Part shown: one piece after another, positions 32,234 through 47,200 of the stretch | Position numbering within the stretch: position 1 is the stretch's first letter | Layout: each line of letters starts with the position of its first letter | NCBI RefSeq assembly: GCF_000471905.2 | Contig: NW_006500351.1 | Location: 1,158,533 to 1,222,532, forward strand | Length of the DNA stretch: 64,000 nucleotides | Direction of reading: 5' to 3' | From: Amborella trichopoda | Lineage: Eukaryota > Streptophyta > Magnoliopsida > Amborellales > Amborellaceae | Notes under the pieces: model-generated | Databases searched by the model: none | What the model saw: the letters and a program-made list of their open reading frames with translations, nothing else | Told to the model about the DNA's origin: nothing | Position numbers and translations under genes: made by a program

Positions 32234-35200
32234 CTGCCATTGGTCATTGAACATAATCCATTAGTTCTCATTAAGGTAGGAAGTTAATTCAAACATTTGA
32301 AAGGAATTTTCAATACCTCAAAGCAATGAAGAAACCATTGGGGAGAAGTTTCCTTGTCTGCAGTACACCATAAATTTAAAATCAGAATTTCAGGCCAGAA
32401 CTCGGTTTTAAGAGACCAGAAAGAGAATGTGATGAGTTCCCTACCAATGAGTATAGTTGAAATTGCTTCACCAGATAGGCTGCGGTGAAAGCTGCAAAAT
32501 CAAGAAAAAGAACAAATTAATATTTGTTATAGTTTGGGAGTTTTTGCAGGATCTAGGGATAGAACAAGTTACAATAATGCCGAAAAGGAAAGCTCTTCTT
32601 GCAACAATACGAGGACCAAAACATGTCATACTTCTAATTGACTATGTATCTTTTGATATGACATGACATAGCATTTCCAGTGCACAATTCTGGATAACCT
32701 CCCAAGAAGCCACACAGCTAGAAACAACTCCATCTCATGAGTATGCATGTGAAATGCAACTAATACATGAAACATGCACTATTGACTACTTTAGATTAAA
32801 TGTTGTCCCCAGTGATTAGAGTTGTCCTGAGATCATTAAGCATTGCCACAATTATTCTTATTTTATTTTCTTTTGGAGGCCAAAATATTGCTTTCTTAGT
32901 GATGACATTTCAAGATCAGAACACAATTCAAAACTATTTCTAAATAAGATAAAAAATAATAAAGGATTTTGATGCTCGTGTTCGCTTTCAAATTTGATCT
33001 AGAGTAAAAATGTCACCCCTTTTTCAAACTGAAAATTTACGTTTTGATGATACAGGTTCACAAAATGGAATCTGCAGAAGAAAAGCGGGGGCTCTTCCAT
33101 AATGGCATTAGTGGAGAATGTTCCCAAGAAGCTGGGAATGTGTTGGCTAGAGAATGGGAACGAGCTCCAGCTCCCAAACTGCACAATCATGCTACAGGAG
33201 CAGGAAGTGCAACCTTAGAAGAAAGATCCCAGTAAGTATGATCTGCCCCACCTACACCCAGACAGCCTGCAAGGTAGCCTTGTTACCACCTAGAGCTTTG
33301 AAATATACCAACACTCGTTCTGAAGATGAGCCACAAAATCAACTGGACTTTATTTGTATGCACCCATAAATAACCAAGAGTAGAACATATGGAAAAAAGT
33401 AATATTATTATAAAGAATGAAACAGACATTGTTTTAAAATCATATGGTTAATTACTTATGTGCGTAATGAATCTCATTTCATATTATGACTTCAAGGAAA
33501 GATAATGACATATAAAAGAAGGCTAAGTTGTTGCCACTAACAATAAATCACTAAGTTTCTTTAGCATGTTAAAACCTAAGACCTAACAACACATTAGGTT
33601 GTACACAACAAACTAAACAAGATCGATAGAAAAGAAAAAAGAAAGAGCAAAGAATGGTTTAGAAAGTAGTTCATATGGTTCATCCATCACATGAGCATCT
33701 CTAGCCTTCTTGACCACCTACATAACATGTTACCCTGTTGTTTCTAACTAGCAAAGTTACAGTGCGGTTTTCAATAACATCTGCAGTTGCTCCAGCAGAT
33801 GGCATCTCAAATTGGAAATTGGTCCAAATCAATTCCAAGCGATGGCATACTTTGCAGATGCATTTGGTTGCAAAATGATTACCATACGCGTTATTGCATG
33901 GTCCCACTTTATGGTCATGTGGTCAGTATCTTGAGGATAGACCACAATAGGGCGGCCCATCAAACATGTCCTACAATTAACAGATTCAAACAATCCCCTG
34001 ACCAAACCAAAAGTAAATAGAGAGTGAGTCCATGAGCTGCATTAAAACCATTTTTTTAATATGATTTGGAGCACGACATGATATGAGTTCCATGGACTTC
34101 TGTAAATTCCCTTTTCATTCTCCCATTGATTACAGATAGTAGAATTCATCCACAGTACATATTTCAATTGATGGCAAAAAAAAAAGATAAAACTGTTGAA
34201 TTAACTCTACATTAGAATATACCAACTCAAAAATCTCAAACAAAACCGAAAATTCATTAAGAAAGATCCATACCTGTTTGTCCCACCATAAAAGGAATGC
34301 TAGATTTTCCTTGCTTCCACACTTTTAAGCTGTAGTAGCTGAGAGCCAGCAGAGCACCCCCAAAAAGTATGCCAGACATAAGGTTGGTAATGTTCCTTGA
34401 GAAAATAAACCCAACAAGCCCACCACTTAAAACTATCCCACCTGCAATAAGAAATTCCAACAGTCACGTATAATAGCATATAGTGTTCATCAGCATTGGG
34501 ACACTGCAATAAATTAAACAACAATGCATTGTGAATATCACAAAATATGGAGAGTCCCTCACAAATATAGTGCTTGCAGATTTTGTTTTTCATTTTAACT
34601 TCTTGACATTGGGCTCATAGATCATGTTGATAAATACCATTATTTCCATGAAACAACAAAAGCTGACAATTTCAAATGATACCCTTAGGTATTATAAGAT
34701 ATGCAGCAACCAAATAGAAGAACGATAGGGAATCTTATTTTGAAATATTTTTTTTGTAAACTATTTTAATGGGTTCTCACCCAGCGGTCCCTAACTAGTG
34801 AGCTTCAGGCATGAAATGATCTGCCTCTCCCGATCCTGCTCCTCCTCCAAAAGTGATGGGGAAGATTTCTGCTGGCGTGTCTCTATGCAATATGCCTGTT
34901 GGACTGCAGAGGTCCCTTTGTATTACATTGGTTATCACAAACTGTAGTTGTGGTCTAGCAGTATTCGTGGTGGTGTTGTAGGTTGGAACACATCTAATTT
35001 GTACATCATATCAATATTGTATTTTATGACTTTAGGTATATTAAGGAAAAGGGAGAGGTAAATCAATCTTTCTTATCATGCCATTCTAGATGAAAGCTTT
35101 AGACACATTGTCGTCTTTATGGTAGACAAGACAGTATTCTATTTCCTGGCCGTAGAATATTCGCTATAACTCAAACATGTGTCTCCCTTAAGTAAGGTGC

Positions 35201-38200
35201 AAAATGCTGAAGAGTCAGACACTGATGACCTTGTAACAGCATGGATTTTCAACTCACTCACCAAGGGCAAGGGGAGGATTTATTGCCCCCTACCCAAAAA
35301 CAAAAGAAAGAAAATATCTCTATATATATATGTAATGGCTATGGATCACAATCCCATGTTAAATGGGATCAATATCTTATGCTTTGTGTGGCCTAGATTC
35401 CATATGCTAAATGGGATTGAGATCGTATATAATCAGGAGCAAGCTCCCAAGGAGGATAAGCTCTCAGAATGCAAAACTGTGTTTCCTGAGCAGGACTGTC
35501 CCCTAAGGAAGGTGCTCCTCATAATTATGGGTTGGCTTTTGTGCGTGGAGAAGAGAAGTTGCTAAAGAGAGAAACTCAATAGAAAGGGTTGTGGGGTATT
35601 TTTTTGAGGCTTTGCTTGTCTTGGTGTGGGGAGTATAATGGAAACTTGAGACAGGTATTTCCGCCAGATATGCTGGATCTTGATGTATGGAGAAAGAAGA
35701 TGCTATAGAAGTAGCAAGAGAAACTCAGAATTGGCAAAGCATCCATCCAGTTTGACAAGACTAGTTCGAGCAGTCAGGTTTTGACTGGTTTGTGACCTGA
35801 CTGTACACCAAAGTGACCACTGGTGGATTGGCTGGTAGAATCTAGTTTTAATAAAAAATAACTTGTAATACAGTTCTTTCAAGCAAATCTGAATCACTGG
35901 GAACTGCAAGACTGAAGTCCTCCTCCTGGGGCTTCACCAATTTAGTTAGCGCCTTGAAGCACTCGTTAAACTCTGGATATCATCTAATCAGTAGATGCCT
36001 GTGCTTGCTAGGTAATTGAAAGTTCATAATTTCTCCTTTCAAAAGCATATATATATGAAACTACCAAGATAGATGCTGTGAAACACAACTTGAAACCAAC
36101 TGGGTGGGCACGTGAAGTGGAAGATGGAAACATGAGCTTCCAAATTGGGAGGATATACTGATATTCAAACCATGTGTTTGTCGGAAAATGAGCTGGCAAC
36201 TCATAGGCAGTGGCTTGGTTAAGGGAACCCACTAGAGCCATGACAAAAGTGAGTTTTCATAGAGCAGTTAGCATTGTTTATGGACCTGAATTTGCGTGTT
36301 CTATCCAGGGCCAGGATGAAGCTTGCAGGAAACTAAGTGGATATCCGAAGTGACCGATTTTGGAAGTTTCAGGAGAGCCGTGGTTATGGTTGAAATGTCA
36401 ATTGAACCTAGAGCCAGCTGGTTTTCTATAAATGAGTCAGGGACAACAGTTAACTGGACATCTTGTATAAAGCACTGTTTCCATGCAGGACATGAGCAGT
36501 ACTTGTAGAAATGAGTACAAGCTATATTTTAGCATGAAAATAGGATAAAAAAATAGCCAGCAATCTGTCATGCGAAGCAATATTAAATGAAATAAAGAGA
36601 GAATGACAACATAGGTAGGAAGAAACTCGATAGGAAGAAACTCGACTTGTCAAGCTCAAGCAAAACCACCAGACGATGAATGATCCAACCTTCAATGACT
36701 ATGGCCTTGGTTGCACGACCACATAAACCTTTCTATGCTCATGAACCCACTGAAAGTCGGGTATAAATCATGGCTGGTCTGCAACTCTGCATCAAGCACC
36801 TAGGATTTGCAAGCCTACGGTGTGCCTTTCTCTTCCTCTTTCTCCCTTTTATTTCCAGAATGAAGATAATTGGTTTACCCAAACTTGTCCCCAGAGGTAT
36901 ACAAAATAGAACTAGAACTTTCAGGGTTGAGAGCCGTGCCACCATGGATCACAAACACCATCACATGGGTGTGGATATAGTTTTCATACAACAGTACCTC
37001 CCCAAGCATGCATGCATTTGGTTTGAGGCATTCAAAACCTATTGACATATTGAGCAAACCATACTATTCTTTTATTTGTCCATGTTCAGAATAGAGTTTC
37101 CAACCGCATTGTGAAGTGATATGTGATATTTTCTGAAGTGTGAGCAACACCACATCCCACATGTACCAACAAAGTTGATTTTTCTTTGTTATGACTAAAA
37201 TTCCATGGTAGTCCAAAATTTTAAGAAAAATGCCAAATATGTCCTCCCTTTTAAGACAATTTAACTCATGGAAAATATGTTGATAGAGCAAAATCGCCGA
37301 CCAGGATTTGTGTAGATGACCCTAAGTAGTTGGGAAAAGGCTCCAATGATGATGATAAACTCACGAAAAATATGTCCCCCCTTTTGATATAATCTAACTT
37401 ATGACGAGAATGCTTTCAAATTTATTTATTATGTGTTTTTTGTCAAGGATTGTTGTCCACTCGAATTATTCGTTGCATGCTTCGGTTGGGTTTCCAAGCT
37501 TTATATCTTTTAAACATATACATGAGCAAGTATACAGACCCTACACACCCATAACCATTCCTCAAAGGGATGGAGGCGCAATGAATGGTGTATCAAAGCT
37601 ATTTTTTATAAGCATGGTTGTCAAGAGTCACATTGAACTCATGTCTAAAGGCACCCCTTGAGGACTAAGAGCCAAAGTGACGCAGGCCTTGTGTCTTTTC
37701 ATCAATTGTCAAGGGTCCCTTCAGTGAAACTCCTTTGGGTGGACATGTTGTGACAAGTCAAAAACCATATCGAGGGTAAGGTCTTGTCTTCTTTAACTTT
37801 TTACTTGTCAATGGGGGAGAATACTAATGTGAACGCACAAACAAATGATTGAAGTTCACTTGGCCAAGAGTTCTACAAGTCTCTTTGAGGCCACGGTTTG
37901 GCATGCCCAACCACCTGATTTTATTTCTCCTCTAATTTCTTCTGATATGGCCAGGACTTCTCATGAAAGAACAGTAACATAAACTCTTTATCCTAAGGCC
38001 CCATTCTTACTTATTAATGAAAAACGGGTAGGGGCCCAAATCCCCACTAACTTACCCAACAAAAAAAACAACGATTGAAGCTAGAGGCTACAATGGTTGG
38101 CAATTTGGTGCCTTGATTGGGTAATTCTGCTAAACGTTGCCACAATCCCTCAAAGAGGGCCTGCCTCATTCAACCCATAGGGTTTCATGTACAAGCACTT

Positions 38201-41200
38201 TGGCCATGTCATCAGCATCATAGCCTTTTCCCAACTATTTGGAGTCGTGTACAACAATCCTGGTATGCCATTTTGCTCTATCAAGGGTCATACACTCAGT
38301 AAGACTATAAGTCCCTTTCTCTTTTCTCACTACTTCCAACCATGTCCTTTTGGACCTACCCCTTGCCCTTTTCGAGCCTTCCACTTGAAGCAACTCGCCC
38401 CTTCTAATAGGTGCATGTGGCCTATGAAATTTGCCCATTTTTTGTCTAGCCGCTGGGTCTAAATAGGATGCCTTAGATGGTTATTGTTTCTCTCTTTGGC
38501 ATCCCCACAATTGGCATACACCTTTTCCTTGCATCCCCAATATTGGCTGTACATATAGCCATGCCTTATTAAGTTAGCATTGTGCACAGAATTTGAGGGT
38601 TAAGGTCTTGCAAGCCTCACCAAATGCCAACAAGTACTGAATTGATGCAAACCCTAACTCTAAATATAGATATGACCCCAAAGTTACATGGATCATGTCG
38701 GTCAGTAAGATGATGGGGATGAACTTCACAGTACCAGCTAAGAATCCTGACAACCATTTAGTGATAAAGGACGTAGGGTTGCAATGGCATGTCTACTAGT
38801 TTTTTGACTAATTAAGATATGATGTTTTATCCTCTTTTATAGTCACAAACATTGCATTCTGTACCTAAATATTTCCCAAATTCCTCGATTATCCTACCAT
38901 CCTTCCTCTGAATTACGATCGCAATTTATAATTTCCATGAATGACAAACTCCTCCACCTTTACTATTTTCCTTAGAAAATTATCAAGCCTCCATGTGCAT
39001 TCACTACTACCACTATCAAAGTAGGTCATATCTTTAAGAAATTATATCTGCACTACCATTACATCAAAAATGATTAAGAGCATATGTAGTACAAGCCCTT
39101 CTTATAAATAGCTTACCTACCGAAAAGGTCACCCTCTGTTTGAACAGAATAGGATCCATTTGTACTAAATAGTTTTTCTTTCGTTCCACTTGACCTCAGT
39201 TACATGCTCCTCTGCATGCTTTTGGCCTCATGAGGCTGCACACAAAACTAAAAAGACCATGTTAACATGGGGTGACTAGACAACACATCAGCTTTTTACC
39301 TTCCAAGCTAAAACCTCTTATTTGATCTTGTATGCAGGTGATTTGAATTTAATGTGTAGGCTCTACTCATTGTAGCAGGACTCACTTGAGTCCAGTTGGA
39401 CTAAGCTATGTTGTGATGAGTTCCAAGGGCAACTTGCCAGGCACCAAAAAAAGATGTAAACAAAATGAATAAAAAATGTTTTACAAAATATTTAGAAATA
39501 TGTTTTTAGATTAATTTTAGGGTTTTTAAGATGATTTGAGATTTTTTCTTATCACATAATCCAATGGTCTTTTTCTTCTTTTTTATTTTCCTGAAATATT
39601 CGTGGGTATAAGTAAAAATTTTAAATAATCCATCTTTTATATATTTTTTTCATCTTTTATAGCCTTAGTCTTTTAATGATTCCTATCACTTATTTTAATT
39701 TTTCTGATTTTTTAAATACTTTTAAATAAATTTTTACCTTTTTTTTTAATATATAGTTACTTTGAGGCGAGCAGGACTCGGGCCAGTCCGAGACTCACCC
39801 GAGTAAATCGCCTCGGGCTAGTGGTGAGTATCTGGTTCGAGGCAATTCAAAAAACATTGTCTCTACTTGTTTTCCCATAGATTTATCAAGAGCGCTGTGC
39901 AGCATGCTGGACTGAGTTTCATTGACATGCTTTCCCCAAAATAGGGAAATTATCGATACAACATTCCAACTGTTATGTGAGATGCAAATGCCTCTAAGAA
40001 TAGACAAACAACCCAGTGTACAAATGATGGTAACTGCAAGGTTAATAACCAAAAGATGGGAAAATCTACAATTATGCCGTCCCTGATATAACGAAACATT
40101 CATAAAAGAAATTTATGAAGGTTACAAAGAGAACTAGGAGTGAGAGGTGTAATGAACAACAGAAATTATAAGAAAATAAGAACTTTCTTATTCTTTTTTG
40201 TTGTTCCCTATTTTTATAACGACACGATTTCTATGCGGCCAGCCCGCATATTGTAGAAATGCGGGATTGGCAATAAATATATTTTTTAAATATAATTTGA
40301 TTCTAGTTTTTAGAGAACATATAATCTTTAACATGGAAATCATGAATATGAAAAAAAAAATTGAAAATTAGAAATAATAATTATATTAAGAAAACATTTG
40401 GACTGTTTGTTACGCTTGTTTTTAGATGGACCACCTATTTGCATCCATCTTTAAGATGAATGCTTTATACTTCTGGACCTCATATAGTAGAAATGCGGTC
40501 CAGCCCACATGAAACAATTTTCCTTTTTATAATTTCAAGTCACCTAAGAGTATATGAATGGGGCGACCTTGGCAGGATTATCCATAGAACTCAACATTTT
40601 CTTTTGGTGACTTCCATAGCCTGGCTTACTAGTAATTCTATTTTTCTTGCTGGAAGTAAATCTTCTGTGATATAACTACACCCATAAGGATTAGTGAATG
40701 TCTGATTAAACATGTCAGAATCTCATTCACAGGACTTTCATGGTAGTGCCAGGGCATGAGTGAGAATGACGAGAGGAGGGACATAGACCTATAGAAGCCA
40801 AAATAGTGGGAGAGAGAAATATCCCATGTGAAATACCCCACCCTTTCCTTGCCGAAGAAAAGAATTCCTTTTTCCTGCAATAACAGGATTTCATTTTTCA
40901 ATAATTATTTATTGTAAAAATTACTTCATACATACTCAATGGATTAGAAGACTCCGTAGGAGTTTCTCATGTATAGTAGTACAAGATGCATGGTAGTGCA
41001 TTATGCAATGGTCCAACTTAATTTTTGTGCTTATGAAGTACATTATCAGTTTGGCATAAATTTGATTTCTTTTTCACCATTACAGAAAGAATAAGTCCTA
41101 TTTAGTTTCCTTCTATTACCAGAAAAATTCTGAAAGATTTATAATACTGCAAGCATTTATATGTAACCAGTCAGTAGGGTTTGTGACTAGTTCATTGCTT

Positions 41201-44200
41201 ATACTATAATGTCTATAGATATGTGTAGACTGATCAATTTTTTTTAAGATGACAGGTTTTAAAATCTAATATGCCTATAGCCAAAATACTGTAATGTCAG
41301 AATGATATATTTACATTCATCACATCATTATGCTAACGGCCTTAAATAGATCAAAATGGCAGACCAGGATTCGTTTAGCCAATCCCAATTAATTGGGAAA
41401 AGGCTATGATGATGATGATGATGACATCATTCTGCTAACACTGTTATTTAACATGTACTTATAGTTGTTTTGACTTTGCAGCTGAGTATGAGCTCTATGC
41501 CAGAGTCTTACACTAATATTTTGTGTTCATTTGGATATGCTACATAAAAAATATTAGTCACTAATTATCTAATCACAGTCTCTCATGGCTTAAACATGTT
41601 ATGTTTTTTATGATGGACCAGTTTCAAATTCTGGTTGCTTTTTAAAATAAAATGAGTTTGAGTTGATTGGCAATCATCCCATTGAAGTAAGGATGTCATA
41701 CCATGTATTGAGAGGGGAGAAAGATTGCGAGGTTCGAGAATACAAGGGGGAGGAGGGGAGGTCTCATGTTCCCCCCATTCTCTTGAGAAATCAGCAAAGC
41801 ACCCATTGGGGTGTGCTGCAGTTTTCCCTCAAATTGGAGAGAAGCGAGGGAAACGAGGGGGTAAGTGGGCCCTGTATTTTCACGCTTTTCCCTCTTCCCA
41901 AACAATGGAAATCGTGGTACTTGAGAAAACAAGTCATTTTCTCCTGTTTTCTTAGTTACCAAACAGGGCCTTGGCTTATTTCCATAGCAACTGTTTTCAT
42001 AGAAGAATAATAATATGTGCGTCTTTTCTCATTTCTCTCTATATGATTTTTATGGTATCAGAGCGAGGTATGAATCTGCTCTCAACATAGATCAACTTTG
42101 ATCAAGGTAACCAATATTTCCTTTTCTTGAGTATTCATTATCTCTCTCTTCTAAACACTAATCCTTCTTTCTTCATTGTTAACCCTTTTCATCATCCGCA
42201 TCCTCCTTTCTCAACCCCAAATCTATCTCTTTCATATTTCCTCCATATTACGAGCACCCACTTCATCCTACTATTCATTCTACTGTTCATGCTGCTATTC
42301 ATTCTACTCTTCATGCTACTATTCTATCTTTTTCAAAGCCTCATATTTCAGCCACAAAACTCTTAATTCTCTCTTCATCCAATATAAAACTCTAGATCCC
42401 TTCTAAAATTGATAATACTGCTCTTCAAAAATACTTCTTTCTCTTCACAAAAATAAAAAATAAAAATCCTAATTGTTGTTCTCCTTCTCGGTTTTCGGAA
42501 TCTAGTCCAAAACCCAAATTGCTTATCTCACTCTCGCTCACCAAAACTTTAACTATTGTTTTCTTTTTCTTCTTCCTTCGAGTCTCTTGCTCTTTATTAT
42601 TCAGTTATCGCTTTGTCATCTTCTTCTACTTATATTGGTCTTCCTAATCCTCAATGCATACCTGTTAAACTCAATGCATCAAACTATTATACTTGAAAAG
42701 GTTTAGTTCTAACTTTTATAAGAGTACAGCGGTTATTGGAGCACATTAATGGTTCATCAAAGCCTCTAGTTGAGTTTCTTACAAAAGAAAGGATTACTGA
42801 AGATAGAACAACTAAGAAAGTTGTTCAATCCAACCCTGCTTATGATTATTGGGTATCTAAGGATTAGAACCTCATTGGCTGGATTTATTTTACTCTTTCA
42901 GAGGAACCTATTTCTCAAGAAATTAATTTATCAACTGCTGAAGCATTATGGGAGGCCTTTCATGACTTATTTTCCCACAAAGTAGAAGCCCTAGTTATGC
43001 ATTTTCAAAGTAAGCTTCATGCTTGTAAGTGAAATAACCTGTTAGCCACAGATTCTATAATAAGATAAAAGCGTTGATTAGCTTGCTATAGTGCAAGATC
43101 CTCTACGTTAAAGGGACAAGGTCCATTATGTTTGAGAGATTTAAGGGATGAATAAAAAGTATTTATTTCCTCTGTGATGATGAAGACTACACTTCCCTCA
43201 TTTAGATATTGCGGCCAGTATTGTTGCAACATGAAGCAATATTCAACCTTAAACACCCACTGGAAAAACCTTCCACTACAGATTCTAATCCCATTTTATT
43301 GTCAAACAGTAGTTCAAGTATTAATACAGGCTGGAATTTAAATCATGGGTGGAAGCGTAATAACAATTATAGCCATTCTTCTTCATCGAATAAAAAATAT
43401 TACGATGAGTATAAAGTTGAAGCTCAAGGTGATGTGTAACTTCTAACAAATCTACAAGGGATATCATAGTCTACCACCACCAGAAATCATCTGTGTGAAC
43501 AAAACGTGCAACTAATATATTTTATAATATTTAAAAATGTTAACTAATTATGCAAAATAATTGTCACCTAGCATTAAGTTGAAGCGCAAGTTTCAAACTT
43601 GTGACCAATTAAAGAAGGCAAGACGGACAATAGAGTCTACAACTATGGGAGTCTTGATTCCATGTTGCAGGAACCTTTCTTCGGATTACTTATGAATCCT
43701 CAAATATGATGCGAAGGAACGGTATCGAGCGTGGGAACGGTATCGGGATCTAGTGGAAGTGGGGGATCATGAAATGCTAGAAGATCCCTTTGGCTGGAAA
43801 CACTATCCTTACGATGCACATGTTAGGGTTCGAGATCCCCATATGTTAGGGTTCGAGATCCCCACATGTTAGGACTCTAACCTTTTAGGGATCTTGATCC
43901 CAAGTTTTTAGGGATCTTGCTATTTTATTGGGTAAGTCAGTGGGGGAGAAGGCCCCCTACCCGTTTTCCATTAATAAAAGAACAGAGAAAAATAATTAAC
44001 GTACAACCCTATAGTAGGGCAATTGCGCCAGATCATGTAATAAAAGAGAGAAAAGAAAATCTGGTGGTCTATGGCGCCACACAATAGCACCAGCGCTAGC
44101 AGATGCCCTCTTAGAGAGAGATGCCCTCGTAACGAGGGCATCAGCAACCACGTTTCCCTCTCAAAAAACATGTGTAATAGGCCATCGATGAGAAAAAAGT

Positions 44201-47200
44201 CTGGTGCAGCAATTATCTACAATCGTCTTTAGCTACCATGGAGCACTGCATCAAATTCTGAATGACATTCATAAGCAAGGCCGAATCACTTTTTATCTGT
44301 ATTGGAAAGCAATTCCTTTGATGAACCGATTGAATTCCTTCCTCAAGTGCCAAAAATCATGCATGGTTATTAGAAGCAAAACCAAAATGCTTCGCAAAAG
44401 CAGCAATGAAACCGGCCTCTATGTTCCTGATGACTCCAATACCACCTGCTAAACTTAGATTGCTCAAGGAAGCACCATCAATATTGAGCTTGTAATTCTG
44501 AACTTCAAGAAAAGACCACGCCACCGGACTAAGAGATTATAACCTCTGTTGACGCCAAGTTATCTGAAGATTACCGATTATGGCCCTTTCTGATAAATGG
44601 AAAGACCACTTTTAACTTTTGCAAGTGTCTGAACATGTAAGATAATCGGTTTCACAATAAGCTCTCTCCTGGTGGGTCTTGACTCAAAGACCCTTCTGTT
44701 GCGCTCTTCCCATAGAAATCAAATAGCAGTAAAAAAGATGGAAGACCAAATATTACGAAGTCCATGTGATTTAAACCTGAAAAGTAACCACCACCTACGT
44801 AAATCAGGGACAGAAGTACTAAGGACAAACCGTTTTTCACATCTCCAAGCTAATGATCTTGATACACCCTGCACAAGAGCACATTGGAATAATAGATGGA
44901 CAAGGCTGTCATCATGGTTGCTACAAAAGGGACATAAAGAGTCCAGTTGCATACCGCGCTGCTGCAATAAAAATGACGTGGCCAATTGATTATGCAAGGC
45001 CAGCCATGGGAACCATTTCGCCCGTGGGTGGCATTTGGAGGACCAAAGTGCACGGAAAATAGGTTGTGATGAACCTTAATGCATAATAAAATCCCATGCC
45101 CCTTTAATAGAAAATAAGCCACCAGCAGAGTGAATCCAAACCAGTGAATCATTTTTGGGCTATAGAAGAACAGTATAATTCTCAACCTCCCTCCATATAT
45201 TTCTCAAAAAATTAGATGTGGGATGTGGCAGAACCCAATACTGAGGTGAATCTCTGATAAAGTCTGAAACTCTCCTCCTTGCAGTAGCCCCCAAATTCTC
45301 CTGAATGTCATGCAAATCTGAAAGTGACTGACCTGCTAACCATAGATCCACCCAGAAATCCACCATCTGACCATTATCAATATTCCACTATACATTGCCT
45401 TTCAAGTGAAATAAGTCAAGTAAAATCCCCTTCCATTCATGAGAACATCTTCTTCTTCCTTCAGCCTTCCATATAGAGGAATTTCTAAAATATCAATGTT
45501 TGAAGAACCGTGCCAACAACGAGGATGGATTTTCCAAAAGCCTCCATGCTAACTTCATCATTTCTGCGATGTTGAAATCCGCCATTTCCCTTACCCCGAG
45601 ACCTCCTTCAGCCAGAGTGAGACACACTGTCTTCCATTTTATAAGATGAACACCTTTTTTCTCTGCTTCACCAGTCCATAAGAAGTTCCTCTATAGTCTC
45701 TCTATCATATTACATGTTTTCTTCGGAAGAATGAAACACAACAACCAGTGATGCTCCTAGTACAAACTTAAGCAACTGAAGTCGACCTGCATATGAGAGG
45801 CATAAAGGCTGCTATGACCCAATCTTACCAAACACCTTACCCACCAGACTATGGCAATAATGTGCCTCAAATGTCCACGAAATAATGGTACGCCCAAATA
45901 GCAGACTGGGAGGACTCCTTCAACAAACTTTAACTCCCTCAGAATTCTCCCATGTCCTCCCCATGGAGCACCAAAGAGAAAAAACTTGCTTTTAGATGAA
46001 TTCAAAATCTGACCAGTACTCCTTTCAAACTTAGAAATAAGTTCACGCATAACAGTGGCAGAAGATATGGATGCCTCACAGAAAATAAGCACATCATCAG
46101 CATAAAAAGATGAGAGACCCTATAGTCACACCCTGAAGAGAATGCCCTGAGAACCATGCCTTGCAACATAGCACAATCAAGCTGCCTACTAAAGAAATAC
46201 ATGACCAGCAAAAATAGATAAGGAGATAAAGGATCCCCTTGCCTCAAACCTCACTTCCCTTTAAAATATCCCATCGGTGAGGCATTCCTCAAAACAGAGA
46301 AGGAACAAGTGGAAATACGCAAACGAACCCAAGAAACAAATAACTTCGGAAAACCCAAAACATGCATCCTACCCACAATAAAATCCTAGGAAACCCTATC
46401 ATAGCCACTACTCAAATCGATTTGCAGACACATTTTAGGCCGAGCTGAATTCCTATGGCAAAGAGACACATGTTCATTTGCCATAAGAATATTATCTATA
46501 ATAGGCCTACCTTTCAAAACTACAGTATGCCTAGGGTCAATAAAATCATCAAGAACAACTCATAGCCGATTAGAAATTATTTTGCTGATGAATTTGTACA
46601 AGACATTACACAACCCTATAGGTCGAAAGTCTTTCATCACCCTAGGTGCTTCCACTTTAGGAATCAAACATATAAAAGTGGAATTGATTTGCTCAAGAAG
46701 CTTACCTTTAGTGAAGAAATCTTTAAGGTCCAGAAAAAGATCATTTTTAATGACTTCCAATCCAAACTTGTAGAATTCCGCTGAAAACCCGTCAGGACCT
46801 GAGGCACATTCATTTTTCATATCCCAAATGCATTCTTTGATATCCTCCATATTTACTGCGTCCACTAATTTGTCCTTCTGAGAAGAATTGAGATGAAATG
46901 ACGACAAGAACTGATCAACCATGCGCAGGTCAATATTACTCTCTTGAGCTAATAGGTCCTTTGAAACAGCCAATCATATGATTTTCAATGTCAGCCTCAG
47001 TAAACAAAAAATTCCCATGCTGATCTTTCAAAGAGAAAATTCTATCTTTCCTCCTTCTCACCACAACCGATAGATGAAAATATTTGGTATTGGAGTCCCC
47101 CTCTTTTAACCAGTTTTGAAGTGAGTTTTGCCTCCAGAATTTTTCTTCATGGTCCAAAATAGTTTGCAATTTCTGAATACACTCTTTTTTCTCAGACATG

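Noticed and set aside
35179..35565. 128-codon plus-strand open frame within FAX1-like intron 2
   Set aside because: No recognisable domain, no homolog known to me, poor start context, and antisense to a well-supported intron.
36770..37045. 91-codon plus-strand open frame with a hydrophobic N-terminus
   Set aside because: Signal-peptide-like by composition only; lacks any family motif and sits in repeat-rich intron DNA.
39370..39830. Candidate TIR element with GGACTCACTTGAGTCC and CTCGGGCCAGTCCGAG words
   Set aside because: The words are short palindromes, but the two ends do not align as inverted repeats and no target duplication is visible.
41660..42010. 115-codon plus-strand frame before the Copia primer site as a host gene
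   Set aside because: Overlaps equally long frames on both strands in purine-rich DNA; more likely decayed LTR or MITE sequence.
44850..45185. Additional minus-strand frames of about 111 codons beside the LINE 4 zf-RVT
   Set aside because: These are shadow frames of the LINE; the zinc-binding frame 44719-44997 is the meaningful one.
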